A stretch of DNA of 6,219 nucleotides from Pseudomonadota bacterium. Lineage in GTDB: Bacteria; Pseudomonadota; Alphaproteobacteria; Acetobacterales; Acetobacteraceae. A program made the position numbers and the translations under genes. The DNA lies in assembly GCA_021829055.1 (NCBI GenBank), contig JAJZCS010000129.1:1-6219 (forward strand). Reading direction: 5' to 3'. Positions within the stretch are counted from its first letter, which is position 1. The number at the start of each line of letters is the position of its first letter. The notes under the pieces were generated by a model. The model made no database searches, was not told the origin of the DNA, and worked only from the letters and a program-made list of their open reading frames with translations. Shown in pieces: positions 6,081 to 6,219 of the stretch.

Positions 6081-6219
6081 GTACCTACCTCAATCGACTG
6101 AATCACGCCCAGCGGGAGGCTGTTGAAACAACCGAAGGGCCTGTTCTGGTTCTTGCTGGAGCAGGAACAGGAAAGACCCGTGTTCTTACCACAAGGTTTG
6201 CTCATATTCTGCTCACGGG
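6077..6219 (+). CDS. uvrD: UvrD/PcrA-type ATP-dependent DNA helicase, N-terminal part (runs off window)
   Basis: Only the first 47 codons are present. They read [12 protein letters not shown], a UvrD/Rep Q-motif region (LNxxQxxAV) at about residues 5-16. Then comes a strand leading into the Walker A loop AGAGTGKT, about residues 27-34 ([17 protein letters not shown]). This is the ATP-binding start of superfamily 1A 3'-5' helicases, which act in nucleotide-excision and mismatch repair. UvrD, PcrA and Rep cannot be separated on so little sequence. The GTG at 6077 overlaps the metF TGA as GTGA, suggesting translational coupling. No strong Shine-Dalgarno precedes it. The right edge cuts the gene. 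Confidence 0.88.
   Translation, partial: MSTYLNRLNHAQREAVETTEGPVLVLAGAGTGKTRVLTTRFAHILLT

Overview
The window reads as ordinary chromosome of a Gram-negative alphaproteobacterium. A TonB-dependent outer-membrane receptor, the MlaA/MlaC lipid-transport pair and a cobalamin riboswitch of the proteobacterial type all point that way. A Tat-type signal on MlaC, the moderate GC content and the metF/uvrD junction would suit Acetobacteraceae, but that family assignment is a guess made without database comparison.

Layout, left to right. Positions 1-432 hold no convincing gene. A good leftward Shine-Dalgarno and an FNR-like box at the extreme left suggest that a minus-strand gene starts just outside the window. 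Positions 433-2412 (minus) are a BtuB-like TonB-dependent receptor. Its leader (about 2413-2710) carries a clear cobalamin riboswitch, and a candidate promoter sits right before it. Positions 2710-2898 (minus) are the N-terminal stub of an IS607-type transposase: an intact MerR-like helix-turn-helix followed by unrelated sequence that runs into the riboswitch. Positions 2899-3426 are non-coding, with several palindromes including an orphan operator-like site. Positions 3440-4898 (minus) are a two-gene unit, mlaA then mlaC, with one base between them. Positions 4899-5117 are the divergent promoter region. Positions 5118-6080 (plus) are metF, and from 6077 to the right edge lies the start of a UvrD/PcrA-type helicase overlapping the metF stop by four bases.

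How the genes fit together. The receptor and its riboswitch form a self-contained feedback module: vitamin B12 uptake is shut down when intracellular cobalamin is high. MlaA and MlaC are the outer-membrane and periplasmic parts of the Mla phospholipid-trafficking system; their inner-membrane ABC partners are not here. MetF makes 5-methyltetrahydrofolate, the methyl donor for methionine synthase. If this organism uses B12-dependent MetH, the B12 receptor and MetF serve the same pathway, but they are not in one operon.

I found no clearly new biological system. The points most worth a second look are the transposase remnant abutting the riboswitch promoter, an imperfect tandem repeat in the receptor leader, an 11-bp hairpin whose loop holds the mlaC stop codon, and the orphan palindrome near 3216.
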